This document shows, in pieces, positions 42,499 through 51,800 of a stretch of 64,000 bases of DNA. A model generated the notes under the pieces. That model saw nothing but the letters and a program-made list of their open reading frames with translations, was not told the DNA's origin and made no database searches. Source of the DNA: Catenibacterium mitsuokai (GTDB taxonomy: Bacteria > Bacillota_I > Bacilli_A > Erysipelotrichales > Coprobacillaceae); NCBI RefSeq assembly GCF_025148785.1, contig NZ_CP102271.1, positions 586,001 through 650,000 on the forward strand, in the 5' to 3' direction. Position 1 is the first letter of the stretch. Every line of letters begins with the position of its first letter. The translations under genes and the position numbers were made by a program.

Positions 42499-43626
42499 AT
42501 GGGTAAAGAAATCGTTGCTATGATCCTAGCCGGTGGCCGTGGAACAAGATTAAAAGAATTAACTGCGAAAGTTGCTAAACCTGCTGTCTACTTTGGTGGT
42601 AAATATCGTATTATCGATTTCCCACTAAGTAACTGTGCCAATTCAGGTATTGATGTTGTAGGTGTTTTAACACAGTATGAATCAGTACTATTAGGAACTT
42701 ATGTTGGTGCAGGTTCTAAGTGGGGGCTTGATGGTAATAACTCACTTGCTGCAATTTTACCAGCACGTGAAAGAGGCGAAGTTGGTGCAACTTGGTATGC
42801 AGGTACAGCTGATGCTATTTATCAGAATATTAGCTTCTTGGATCAGTATGATCCAGAATATGTATTAATCTTATCTGGTGACCATATCTATAAGATGGAT
42901 TATGAAGAAATGTTAAATGTGCATAAGGAAAAAGGTGCAGATTTAACAGTTGCGGTATTAAATGTTTCATTAAAAGAAGCAAGCCGTTTCGGTATCATGA
43001 ATACAGATGATAAAGGCTATATTTATGAATTCGAAGAAAAACCAGAAAAGCCAAAATCAACATTGGCTTCAATGGGTATTTATATCTTTAATTATAAAGA
43101 ATTACGTAAATACCTTATTGCAGATGCTGCAGATGAAAATAGTAAGCACGACTTTGGTATGAATATCATCCCTAGCATGCTTGCAGATAAGAAGAAATTA
43201 TATGCTTGGACTTTTGATGGCTATTGGAAAGATGTAGGAACTGTTGAAAGCTTATGGCAGGCAAATATGGACCTTCTTGATGATAAGGAACTTGACCTTT
43301 ATAACATCAAGAAAGACTGGAAGATCTATTCAGAAGATACACTTGGTAAGCCTCAGTTAATTGGTGCAAAGGCAAGTGTTAAGAACTCACTTGTAACACA
43401 GGGATGTGTTGTAAATGGTGAAGTTGAAGGATCAGTTCTATTCAGCAATGTTAACGTTGGTGAAGGAGCTAAGGTTATTGATTCAGTATTAATGCCTGGT
43501 GTTCTTATTGAAGAAGGCGCTGTTGTCAAGAAAGCAATTATTGATGAAGGCGTTGTGGTCAAAGCTGGAACAGTTGTGAATGAAGAAGCAGAAGAAGTCG
43601 CTTTAGTAAGTGGCAATAGCAGATAA
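42499..43626 (+). CDS. glgC: Glucose-1-phosphate adenylyltransferase, catalytic subunit
   Basis: A 375-aa enzyme making ADP-glucose for glycogen. [13 protein letters not shown] nucleotide site, [30 protein letters not shown] and a C-terminal left-handed beta-helix. First gene of glgC-glgD-glgA. Confidence 0.95.
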   Translation: MGKEIVAMILAGGRGTRLKELTAKVAKPAVYFGGKYRIIDFPLSNCANSGIDVVGVLTQYESVLLGTYVGAGSKWGLDGNNSLAAILPARERGEVGATWYAGTADAIYQNISFLDQYDPEYVLILSGDHIYKMDYEEMLNVHKEKGADLTVAVLNVSLKEASRFGIMNTDDKGYIYEFEEKPEKPKSTLASMGIYIFNYKELRKYLIADAADENSKHDFGMNIIPSMLADKKKLYAWTFDGYWKDVGTVESLWQANMDLLDDKELDLYNIKKDWKIYSEDTLGKPQLIGAKASVKNSLVTQGCVVNGEVEGSVLFSNVNVGEGAKVIDSVLMPGVLIEEGAVVKKAIIDEGVVVKAGTVVNEEAEEVALVSGNSR

Positions 43627-43640
43627 GGAGTGAAGAGCAA

Positions 43641-44750
43641 ATGGCAAATGTAGTAGGATTAATCAATTTACATACTGATATATCTTTGAAAGGATTAACA
43701 GAAAGACGTCCAGTTGCTTCAGTAAGCTTCTTGGGTCGTTATGGTATTATTGACTTTGTATTATCTAACTTTTCAAATTCTAATATTGATAAAGTAGGTA
43801 TTTTAGTAAAGGAAAAACCAAGATCATTATTAAAACATATTGGTTCTGGTAATGCATGGAACTTCAACTCTAAAAAGGGTGGTATTTCATTATTATATGA
43901 TGAAAAGTATGCAAACAGCACTATGTACAACCATGATATCAACAATATGTTAGAAAATATTGCATTCTTAGAAAAATCTACTGCTGATTATGTAGTGATT
44001 TCTCCAGCACATATTATTACTACAATGGATTTCTCTGATGTGGTAGAAGCACATGAAAAATCTGGTTGTGATGTGACTGTTGTTTATAAGAAAATTAAGA
44101 ATGCAAATGAAACATTTATTGGTTCTGATTTCTTAAAGATTAAGGACAAGCAGGTTGTTGATTTTGAATTAAATAAAGGTAATCGCAAGGATCGCTCAAT
44201 CTCACTTGAAACTTATGTTATTAATAGAAAAGCATTAATTAAGATGCTTAATAAAGCACAGAAAGTATCTGTATTCTATGATTTAAGAGATACTTTAAAC
44301 TATCTAAAAGATGAAATGAAGATCAACGCTTATGAATATAAAGGATTTGCGATGTGCATTGATTCATATGCAGCTTACTTCAAGACATCTCTTGAATTCC
44401 TTGATATTGATGTCTCAACTCAGGCATTCAAGTCTAACTGGCCAATTTTCACAAATACTAACGATACACCACCTTCAAAGTATCTAAAAGATGCTGAAGT
44501 TAAGAGTTCATATATCGCAAACGGTGTATTTATCGATGGTGCTGTAGAAAACAGTATTTTAGGACGTAATGTTAAGATTGGTAAAGGTGCTGTTGTAAAG
44601 AACTCAATCTTATTCAGTGGTTCTTCAGTAGAAGCAGGTGCTCATCTTGAAAATGTCATTATGGATAAGGATTCTAAGGTTAAACATGTCAAAGAACTTC
44701 TTGGTGATCCAACTGATCCATTGTATGTTAAAGAAGGTGACATTGTCTAA
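43641..44750 (+). CDS. glgD: Glucose-1-phosphate adenylyltransferase, regulatory subunit
   Basis: A 369-aa GlgC paralogue. The N-terminal GGRGTRL loop is replaced by NLHTDISLKGLTERRPVASV, so it should not be catalytic. FNSKKGGISLLYDEKY and the C-terminal beta-helix repeats fit GlgD of Bacillota, which modulates GlgC. Overlaps glgA by one base. Confidence 0.92.
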   Translation: MANVVGLINLHTDISLKGLTERRPVASVSFLGRYGIIDFVLSNFSNSNIDKVGILVKEKPRSLLKHIGSGNAWNFNSKKGGISLLYDEKYANSTMYNHDINNMLENIAFLEKSTADYVVISPAHIITTMDFSDVVEAHEKSGCDVTVVYKKIKNANETFIGSDFLKIKDKQVVDFELNKGNRKDRSISLETYVINRKALIKMLNKAQKVSVFYDLRDTLNYLKDEMKINAYEYKGFAMCIDSYAAYFKTSLEFLDIDVSTQAFKSNWPIFTNTNDTPPSKYLKDAEVKSSYIANGVFIDGAVENSILGRNVKIGKGAVVKNSILFSGSSVEAGAHLENVIMDKDSKVKHVKELLGDPTDPLYVKEGDIV

Positions 44751-46180
44751 TGAGAATCGTCTTTGCTGCTGGTGAAGCACTTCCTTATATTAAATCTGGA
44801 GGACTCGCTGACGTTATCGGTTCTTTACCTAAAGAACTTGTGAAAAAAGGACATGAATGTTATGTCATTCTTCCAAAGTATCAGGATATTAAATTCCCTG
44901 AATCACTTGAATATGTGACTAACTTCTATTTATGGGTAGGATGGAGAAGATGCTATTGTGGTGTCTTTAAAGCAGTATATGAAGGTGTGACTTATTTCTT
45001 TGTAGATAATGAACAGTATTTTAGAAGACCTGGTTTATATGGCTATGATGATGATTATGAAAGATTTGCATTCTATGACTTTGCAGTTCTTGAATGTTTA
45101 TCTCGTTTAGATATCATGCCAGATATCTTATCATTACATGACTGGCAGGCTGCAATGATTGCGCCTCTTTATAAAGAAAGATATTGCTATTATGACTATT
45201 ATGGAAATGTGAAAGTTACTTTCACAATCCACAATATCGCTTATCAGGGTAAATGTGATCCATTCTTATTGAATGACTTATTCGGTTTAGATAATTACTT
45301 ATATTACAATGGTAATGTACGCAATGATGATTGCATGAATATGATGAAAGCAGCAATTCTTTATTCAGATGCAATTACAACTGTTTCTCCAACATATGCT
45401 CAGGAGATTTTAACAGATGCTTATGGTGAAGGATTACAGAGTATCCTTGCTATGCGTCGTGATGATCTTTATGGTATTTTAAATGGTATCGACTATGATA
45501 CAAACAATCCAGAAACAGATCCAAATATCCCTTGCCATTTCAACGCAAATAGCGTTTATACAGAAAAGGTAAAAGATAAACTTGCATTACAGGCTGAAGT
45601 GGGATTGCCACAGGATCCTGATGTAGCACTTATTGGTATCGTTACAAGATTAACATGGCAGAAGGGTCTAGACTTGATCCTTAACCGTATGGAAGAACTT
45701 TTACAGAGAAAGGTTCAGCTTGTTATTCTTGGTGCAGGTGATAAGAAATATGAAGAACCATTAGAAGAAATTGCTGGATTTGGTAATCCAAAGATTTCAT
45801 TACAGTTAAAGTATGATTTTGGTTTATCATGTCGTATTTATGCGGGATGTGATATGTTCTTAATGCCTTCATTATTTGAACCATGCGGATTATCTCAGAT
45901 GATGTCATTACGTTATGGTACAATTCCTATTGTAAGAGAAACGGGTGGATTAAAAGACAGTGTACAGCCATTCAATGAATTTGATGGTACTGGTACTGGA
46001 TTCAGTTTTGCTAACTATAATGCGCATGAAATGATGGACATTATTGATTATGCATTACATATCTACTACGATGAAAAAGATCAATGGAATGGTTTGATTT
46101 ATCGTGCTATGACTGAAAAATTAGACTGGGACCGTTCAGCAGATGAATACTTAAGAGTATTCGGTTCATTACTTGGTTAA
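44750..46180 (+). CDS. glgA: Glycogen synthase
   Basis: A 476-aa GT5 glycosyltransferase. KSGGLADVIGSLPKEL is the ADP-glucose K-x-G-G site; LSLHDWQAAM, TRLTWQKGLDLIL and MPSLFEPCGLSQM complete the family. Extends alpha-1,4-glucan. No branching enzyme is in the window. Confidence 0.95.
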   Translation: MRIVFAAGEALPYIKSGGLADVIGSLPKELVKKGHECYVILPKYQDIKFPESLEYVTNFYLWVGWRRCYCGVFKAVYEGVTYFFVDNEQYFRRPGLYGYDDDYERFAFYDFAVLECLSRLDIMPDILSLHDWQAAMIAPLYKERYCYYDYYGNVKVTFTIHNIAYQGKCDPFLLNDLFGLDNYLYYNGNVRNDDCMNMMKAAILYSDAITTVSPTYAQEILTDAYGEGLQSILAMRRDDLYGILNGIDYDTNNPETDPNIPCHFNANSVYTEKVKDKLALQAEVGLPQDPDVALIGIVTRLTWQKGLDLILNRMEELLQRKVQLVILGAGDKKYEEPLEEIAGFGNPKISLQLKYDFGLSCRIYAGCDMFLMPSLFEPCGLSQMMSLRYGTIPIVRETGGLKDSVQPFNEFDGTGTGFSFANYNAHEMMDIIDYALHIYYDEKDQWNGLIYRAMTEKLDWDRSADEYLRVFGSLLG

Positions 46181-46185
46181 TACAA

Positions 46186-46212
46186 AGGTGGAGGATTTCC
46201 TCCATCTTTTTG
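46186..46212 (+). terminator. Terminator of the glg operon
   Basis: AGGTGGAGGA pairs with TCCTCCATCT (one G-T), followed by T-rich sequence. Confidence 0.8.
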
Positions 46213-46231
46213 TTTTTAGGAGATGATGATT

Positions 46232-46552
46232 ATGAGTTTATTAGATAAAGTTAAAGAGTTTGCTGAAAGTGAAGAAGTACAAAAGGGTATTCAGAAGGTA
46301 AAAGAGAATACAGAAGAAATATTAAGTGAAGAGAATCTTAATAAATGTGTTAATCGTGCGAAAGAGGCAGCAACCACTATTTCTGAATCAGACACTTATA
46401 AGAAAGCGAAAGAGGGTATAAAAAAGGTCACAGAGACAGAAGAATTCAAGGATGGTATGAATGATTTAAAAGACTTCGGGGCCAAAAGTCTTTCTCTCAC
46501 ATCCAAGGGACTTGATAAGCTTTCAAAAAAATTAGCTGATACAAAGAAATAA
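46232..46552 (+). CDS. Small lysine/glutamate-rich helical protein (106 aa)
   Basis: Start at ATG 46232, nine nt after AGGAG. All-helical, with repeating KVKE/KGIKKVTE patterns, resembling stress-type or YtxH-like amphipathic proteins but with no transmembrane segment. Family not recognised. Confidence 0.6.
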   Translation: MSLLDKVKEFAESEEVQKGIQKVKENTEEILSEENLNKCVNRAKEAATTISESDTYKKAKEGIKKVTETEEFKDGMNDLKDFGAKSLSLTSKGLDKLSKKLADTKK

Positions 46553-46599
46553 GAACGGCGTTTGTCTTGAAGAATAGGCGATAATTTGATATAGTGAAA

Positions 46600-46781
46600 T
46601 AAATTATAGATGAGAATGAATAGAACAAGAAGCTTACAGCGAGGATGAGATGGTGAAAGCATCTAGTGGGAGGTTCTAGGATGCACCCATCTGAGTCTTT
46701 TTGAAAGAAAGAACGTTTGACTTGCGTTAAGAGTGAAAAGCTATGGTAAGGTGGATCGTCTTTATCATGAGCTTTTTTTAT
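46600..46781 (+). promoter_or_regulatory. T-box leader of cysS (cysteine)
   Basis: A structured leader of about 180 nt. A stem I region contains TACAGCGAGGATGAGATGG and GGATGCACCC, whose TGC (46682-46684) would be the cysteine specifier codon. AAGGTGGATCGTC (46748-46760) is a diverged T-box, overlapping a terminator stem that starts at AAAAGCTATGG and ends GAGCTTTTTTT. Uncharged tRNA-Cys should favour the antiterminator and turn cysS on. Confidence 0.75.
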
Positions 46782-46795
46782 TTGAGGAGGATGTT

Positions 46796-48139
46796 ATGAG
46801 ATTATTTAACACATTAACAAACAAAAAAGAAGAATTTAAGCCAATTGAAGAAGGTAAAGTTTCTATCTATATTTGTGGTCCTACAGTTTATAACCATGCT
46901 CATATTGGGAATACACGCCCAATGATCGTATTTGATGTATTGAGACGTACTTTTGAATATTTAGGGAATGATGTGACTTTTGTATCTAACTATACAGATG
47001 TAGACGATAAGATCATCAAAGCCGCTAAAGCAGAAGGTATTACAGAAAAGGAACTCACTGATAAATATATCAAGGCATATGAAGATGTAAGAGCAGGATT
47101 AAATATTGAAGATCCTACATATAAACCAAGAGTGACTGAAACTATGCCTGAAATCATTGATTTCATCCAGGCTCTTATTGACAAGGGTTATGCCTATGAA
47201 GTAGATGGAGATGTTTATTTCCGTGTCACTAAGGTGAAAGAATACGGCATGTTATCAGGTATTAAAGTAGAAGATCTTATTGCAGGTGCAAGTGATCGTA
47301 CTCTTTCTGTTGATGACAAGAAGAAAGAAAGTACAACTGACTTCGCATTATGGAAGAAGACAGATGAAGGTATTCAGTTTGATACACCTTGGTCAAAAGG
47401 TAGACCAGGATGGCATACTGAGTGTGTTGTCATGATCAATAAGTTATTCAAGGATGGTAAGATTGATATCCATGGTGGAGGACAGGATTTAAAGTTCCCT
47501 CATCATGAAAATGAAATTGCTCAGTCTATGGCTTATAATGGTCATCCAATCGCAAACTATTGGATGCATAACCAGATGATCAATATTGATGGTGAAAAGA
47601 TGTCTAAGTCTTTAGGTAATGTCTTATGGGCTAAAGATTTAATTGTAGAATTTGGATGCAATGTATTTAAATGGTTGATGTTATCTACTCATTATCGTAA
47701 TCCATTGAATTTGACTGTTGATGTCATTGCAGGTGTACGTAAGGAAGTCTCTAAAGTAGAAAATGCGACTAAGAATGCGTCTTTATATTTACAGGTGAAC
47801 CATGTTCCTGCTCATGATTATAAGAAGGAAACTGTGGATGCTATGGTGAATGCATTAGAAGATGATTTAAATACTTCACTTGCTTTAACACAGATTCTTG
47901 ATCAGGTAAAAGTATTGAATCAGGTGATGCGTGTAAGAGAAAAAGACAATGATGTCATTGCGACTGAATATGCAACTCTTGTTAAGATGGGTGATGTCTT
48001 AGGCTTCTTATTTGAAGGTACAAAGTTAAGTGAAGAAGATATCGCTTTATATGAAGAATGGAATGCTTATAAGAAGGAAAAGAACTTTGATGAAGCAGAC
48101 CGTGTTAGAAAAGAATTAACTGAAAGAGGCATTCTCTAA
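46796..48139 (+). CDS. cysS: Cysteinyl-tRNA synthetase
   Basis: A 447-aa class I synthetase. YICGPTVYNHAHIGN (HIGH-like motif), zinc ligands around GWHTECVVM and HHENEIAQS, and KMSKSLGN. The start after GAGGAGG; upstream in-frame codons belong to the T-box leader. TAATG overlap with mrnC. Confidence 0.96.
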   Translation: MRLFNTLTNKKEEFKPIEEGKVSIYICGPTVYNHAHIGNTRPMIVFDVLRRTFEYLGNDVTFVSNYTDVDDKIIKAAKAEGITEKELTDKYIKAYEDVRAGLNIEDPTYKPRVTETMPEIIDFIQALIDKGYAYEVDGDVYFRVTKVKEYGMLSGIKVEDLIAGASDRTLSVDDKKKESTTDFALWKKTDEGIQFDTPWSKGRPGWHTECVVMINKLFKDGKIDIHGGGQDLKFPHHENEIAQSMAYNGHPIANYWMHNQMINIDGEKMSKSLGNVLWAKDLIVEFGCNVFKWLMLSTHYRNPLNLTVDVIAGVRKEVSKVENATKNASLYLQVNHVPAHDYKKETVDAMVNALEDDLNTSLALTQILDQVKVLNQVMRVREKDNDVIATEYATLVKMGDVLGFLFEGTKLSEEDIALYEEWNAYKKEKNFDEADRVRKELTERGIL

Positions 48140-48537
48140 TGCGCCCGGAACTAATGAATGCACTTGCTGTTGCTTATTTAGGTGATGCAGTCTTTGAAGT
48201 ATATGTCCGTGAATATTTACTCACAGAGAAGGGAATTATGAAGCCTCATGAATTACAGAGAGCTTCTATCAAGTATGTCAGTGCTTATGCCCATGCAGGC
48301 TTTATGAAATATGCCCTTTCTCAAAATTTCTTCACAGAAGAAGAAGTGCGTTTATTTAAGCGCGGACGTAACTGCAAGGGACATTCAGTAAAAAATAAAT
48401 CAGTTGTTGTTCATAATCAGTCTTCTGGTTTTGAATCAATGGTTGGACATCTTTATCTCACTAAGCAGACAGAAAGATTAGATGAAATATTTGAATTATT
48501 TAAAAAATATGTGGAAGAAGAGGAAGTGACAAAGTGA
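48139..48537 (+). CDS. mrnC: Mini-ribonuclease III
   Basis: A 132-aa RNase III-like enzyme with no dsRNA-binding domain. AVAYLGDAVFEVYVREYLL carries the catalytic acidic residues. In Bacillota it matures 23S rRNA ends. Sits between cysS and rlmB, as is usual. Confidence 0.92.
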   Translation: MRPELMNALAVAYLGDAVFEVYVREYLLTEKGIMKPHELQRASIKYVSAYAHAGFMKYALSQNFFTEEEVRLFKRGRNCKGHSVKNKSVVVHNQSSGFESMVGHLYLTKQTERLDEIFELFKKYVEEEEVTK

Positions 48538-49259
48538 AAGAATGGATTTATGGTAAAAACACCGTCAGAGAACTATTAACAGGACCAAGACAGGTTCATG
48601 AAGTAATGATTCAGAACCAGTCAAAGAATGATGACATTGTGAAGTTGTGTCGCAAGAATAATATAAAAATGAGGATGACGGATAAAAATGGCTTTATTAA
48701 ACTTGTAGGGAATGTAAACCATCAAGGAGTTATGGCTTTGATTGATGGGTATGACTATACACCTTTAGAAGATATCGTACGTAACATTCCAGAAGGAAAG
48801 CAGCCATTATTATTAATGCTTGATGGTATGGAAGATCCTCACAACCTAGGGGCTATTATTCGTACATGTGATGCAATTGGTGTAGATGGTGTCATTATTG
48901 GCAAGAAGCGTTCTGTAGGCTTGAATGCAACAGTTGCAAAGGTATCTACAGGCGCTATTGACCATGTTCCTGTTGCACAGGTAACTAACTTATCTCGTAC
49001 CCTTGATTCTCTAAAGAAAGAAGGCTTCTGGGTTGTAGGATGTGAATTAGATAATTCTACAGATTATCGTGCTGTAGATTACAATATGCCACTTGTTCTT
49101 GTGATTGGATCAGAAGGATTTGGCATTTCTCGCTTAGTAAAAGAACATTGTGATATGAATGTCATTCTACCAATGGTAGGTCATGTCAATTCACTCAATG
49201 CGTCTGTTGCAACAGCCGTATTACTTTATCAGGTATATAACTCACGTCATCCTCTCTAA
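48534..49259 (+). CDS. rlmB: 23S rRNA (guanosine-2'-O-)-methyltransferase RlmB
   Basis: A 241-aa SPOUT enzyme. N-terminal substrate-binding domain (GKNTVRELL), then DPHNLGAIIRTCDAIG, VIGSEGFGISRLV and NSLNASVATAVLLY, the trefoil-knot SAM site. GTG start overlapping the mrnC stop (GTGA). Confidence 0.93.
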   Translation: MKEWIYGKNTVRELLTGPRQVHEVMIQNQSKNDDIVKLCRKNNIKMRMTDKNGFIKLVGNVNHQGVMALIDGYDYTPLEDIVRNIPEGKQPLLLMLDGMEDPHNLGAIIRTCDAIGVDGVIIGKKRSVGLNATVAKVSTGAIDHVPVAQVTNLSRTLDSLKKEGFWVVGCELDNSTDYRAVDYNMPLVLVIGSEGFGISRLVKEHCDMNVILPMVGHVNSLNASVATAVLLYQVYNSRHPL

Positions 49260-49273
49260 GAGGAGGATGATCT

Positions 49274-49900
49274 ATGGATGATCGTATATTAAGGGAATTA
49301 ATTTATTTAGCAAGATCCAATGATCCTGTCGCACTTCGAAGCTTGTATGCCTATTATGATGCTTTAGTAAATACAGTGATGAGAAAGATGAAGTATATCT
49401 CATCTATGTCTTTAGAAGCACAGGATTTATTGCAGGTAGGGTTGATTACTTTTGACAAAGTCTTTTGGAGTTATCGTGAAGACTTGGATACAACGTTTGA
49501 AGTATATGCGAGAAGCTGTATTATTAAGAAGATGCAGTCATTACTTAAGAAGCAATATACTTTCTTCACACGTTATGAAAAGAAAGCCATCTCTCTTGAT
49601 AGGATTGTGAATTATGACGATTCGCGTACTTATGGTGAATTGATTGCAGATCAAAGAGTGGAGTATTCTCCACAAAAAGCACAGGATTTAGAAAAAGTCT
49701 GGGAACTTGTGTATGCGATTATCCAGAATGAGACCTCAGAAAGAGATCAGAAGATTTTTCATCTTGTTTTGTTAGGCTATCCTGAAAAAGAGGTCGCATT
49801 GATGCTCAATATTTCAATAAAGTGTGTTTATAACAGTGTTTATCGTGTGATGAGTAAATTAAGAGCGCATCCCTTAGGGGAGTTCTTAATTATCAATTGA
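49274..49900 (+). CDS. sigH: Sigma-70-family RNA polymerase sigma factor (SigH-like)
   Basis: A 208-aa alternative sigma factor. Region 2 (DLLQVGLITFDKVFWSYRED) and region 4 (YPEKEVALMLNISIKCVYNS) are visible. Its place between rlmB and rpmG-secE-nusG equals that of sigH in Bacillus subtilis. Regulon unknown here; the organism need not sporulate. Confidence 0.85.
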   Translation: MDDRILRELIYLARSNDPVALRSLYAYYDALVNTVMRKMKYISSMSLEAQDLLQVGLITFDKVFWSYREDLDTTFEVYARSCIIKKMQSLLKKQYTFFTRYEKKAISLDRIVNYDDSRTYGELIADQRVEYSPQKAQDLEKVWELVYAIIQNETSERDQKIFHLVLLGYPEKEVALMLNISIKCVYNSVYRVMSKLRAHPLGEFLIIN

Positions 49901-49948
49901 CGATATTGTGTATTTATGATAAATTAATTTAGGTTAAGGAGTGATAAG

Positions 49949-50098
49949 ATGAGAGAAAAAGTAATCTTAGTATGCACGGAATGCTTATCACGTAATTATT
50001 CAGTTTATAAGAATAACAGAACAAATGTAAAACGTTTAGAATTACGTAAGTACTGCAAGAAATGCGGTAAGCATACGATACATAGAGAATCAAAATAA
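49949..50098 (+). CDS. rpmG: 50S ribosomal protein L33
   Basis: A 49-aa protein starting [20 protein letters not shown] and containing [12 protein letters not shown]. Both Cys pairs are present, so it is the zinc-binding (C+) form. GGAG before ATG 49949. Upstream of secE as usual. Confidence 0.93.
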   Translation: MREKVILVCTECLSRNYSVYKNNRTNVKRLELRKYCKKCGKHTIHRESK

Positions 50099-50111
50099 GG
50101 AGGCTGCTTCC

Positions 50112-50414
50112 ATGGATGAAAAGCAAGCTAGAAAAGAAAAGCTTAAGCAGGAACGTAAAGAGCTTAGAAAAGCAAAGAAGTTAGAACGTCAGAGACGTTT
50201 AGAAGAGCAAGAAGATAAGAATCCATTAAAATTCAAAGAATGGTTTTCACTTAAAGGAATTCGTCAGGAAATCAAGAATGTTCATTGGCTCACAAAGAAA
50301 GAATTGGCTCGTGATGCATTTGTAGTACTTGCATTTACAGTAGTTCTTGGAGTTTATTTCTATGGCGCAGATGCATTAATTGCATTAATTTTAAAGACAT
50401 TGGGGTTAAGTTAA
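50112..50414 (+). CDS. secE: Preprotein translocase subunit SecE
   Basis: A 100-aa membrane subunit of the SecYEG channel. A highly charged N-terminus (about 1-45), then GIRQEIKNVHWLTKKELARD, the conserved SecE amphipathic helix, and one transmembrane helix (AFVVLAFTVVLGVYFY). One nt before nusG. Confidence 0.93.
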   Translation: MDEKQARKEKLKQERKELRKAKKLERQRRLEEQEDKNPLKFKEWFSLKGIRQEIKNVHWLTKKELARDAFVVLAFTVVLGVYFYGADALIALILKTLGLS

Positions 50415-50415
50415 T

Positions 50416-51015
50416 ATGGCAGAAGAATTAGAAACTAAAGTAGAAAATAATGAAGAAACACATGATTCCAATAATGAAGGTAGACAGTGGTATGTAGTTA
50501 ATACATATTCAGGTCATGAAAATAAAGTAAAAGAAAACCTTGAAAAACGTGTTGAATCAATGGGACTTCAGAATATCCTTTTCAACATTGTCATTCCAGA
50601 ACATGTTGAAACTGAAATCAAGAACGGTAAGAAAGTGAACAAGACAGTCAATATGTTCCCTGGTTATGTTCTTGTAGAAATGATTATGACTGATGAAGCT
50701 TGGTATATTGTCCGTAATACACCAGGTGTTACAGGATTCATCGGTTCATCAGGTGGAGGGGCTAAACCTTTCCCAGTAAATAAGAGAGAATTAGATCCAA
50801 TCTTAAAGTCAATGGGTATCCAGACTACAGCTGTAGAAGTTGATTTTGTTGAAGGTGATTATGTAGAAGTTCTTGCTGGTCCATTCGCATCTAAGAGTGG
50901 TAAGGTAGAATCTATTGATAAAGAAAAAGAAACTGCAACAGTACTTGTTGATTTCTTAGGTAACCTTACTCCTATTGATATGGAATTAATTCAGCTTAAG
51001 AAGATTGAAGAATAG
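50416..51015 (+). CDS. nusG: Transcription termination/antitermination protein NusG
   Basis: A 199-aa elongation factor. The NGN domain (QWYVVNTYSGHENKVKENLE; MFPGYVLVEM) and C-terminal KOW motif (DYVEVLAGPFASKSGKVESI). The acidic N-terminal 20 residues are an extension. Confidence 0.95.
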   Translation: MAEELETKVENNEETHDSNNEGRQWYVVNTYSGHENKVKENLEKRVESMGLQNILFNIVIPEHVETEIKNGKKVNKTVNMFPGYVLVEMIMTDEAWYIVRNTPGVTGFIGSSGGGAKPFPVNKRELDPILKSMGIQTTAVEVDFVEGDYVEVLAGPFASKSGKVESIDKEKETATVLVDFLGNLTPIDMELIQLKKIEE

Positions 51016-51042
51016 AGGCATGCATAAAGCATGTCTTTTTTT
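51016..51042 (+). terminator. Terminator of nusG
   Basis: AGGCATGC and GCATGTCT pair (one G-T) around ATAAA, then T7. It separates nusG from the ABC genes. Confidence 0.8.
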
Positions 51043-51095
51043 GTGCTTGAAGATAAAAATGGTATCACTTACAATAATATTAGGAGGTTGTATGT

Positions 51096-51800
51096 ATGGA
51101 TGCATTTATTGAACTAAAGAATGTTGTAAAAAGCTATACTATGGGTGATGTCACTATTTATGCAAATAATGGTGTAAACTTTAAGGTAAATAAAGGTGAA
51201 TTCACAGTCATAGTAGGTGCCTCAGGTGCAGGTAAAACAACAATATTAAATATGCTAGGTGGTATGGATACACCTACAAGTGGGACTATTCTTGTAGATG
51301 GACATAATATTGCAACATATGATGATAAACAATTAACAGATTATAGAAGAGATGATATTGGATTTGTATTCCAGTTCTATAATCTTGTTCAGAACTTAAC
51401 AGCATTAGAAAATGTAGAACTTGCTTCTCAGATTTCTAAGGATCCGCTCAATTCAGTAGATATTCTAGAACGTGTAGGACTTGGAGGACGTAAAGATAAC
51501 TTCCCAGCACAGTTATCAGGCGGTGAACAGCAGCGTGTGGCAATTGCTCGTGCTATCGCTAAGAATCCTAAATTATTACTCTGTGATGAACCAACAGGTG
51601 CACTGGATTATCAGACAGGTAAATCAATTCTTGGCTTGTTAAGAAGCATGTGTGATAACTATGGAATGACTGTAATCGTTATTACACATAACTCAGCTCT
51701 TGCCCCAATGGCTGATCAAGTCATTCATCTTAAGAATGGAAAAGTGGAAAAACAGGAATATAATGAACATCCTGAATCCATCGATAATATTGAATGGTAA
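51096..51800 (+). CDS. ABC transporter ATP-binding protein (LolD/MacB type)
   Basis: A 234-aa ATPase. Walker [16 protein letters not shown], signature [14 protein letters not shown], Walker [13 protein letters not shown], and H-loop VITHN. GGAGG upstream. Overlaps the permease gene; partner for the FtsX-type permease. Confidence 0.93.
   Translation: MDAFIELKNVVKSYTMGDVTIYANNGVNFKVNKGEFTVIVGASGAGKTTILNMLGGMDTPTSGTILVDGHNIATYDDKQLTDYRRDDIGFVFQFYNLVQNLTALENVELASQISKDPLNSVDILERVGLGGRKDNFPAQLSGGEQQRVAIARAIAKNPKLLLCDEPTGALDYQTGKSILGLLRSMCDNYGMTVIVITHNSALAPMADQVIHLKNGKVEKQEYNEHPESIDNIEW

Noticed and set aside
42499-44750. glgD as a second catalytic glgC
   Set aside because: The nucleotide-binding G-G-R-G-T-R-L loop is absent from its N-terminus, so it is called as the regulatory subunit.
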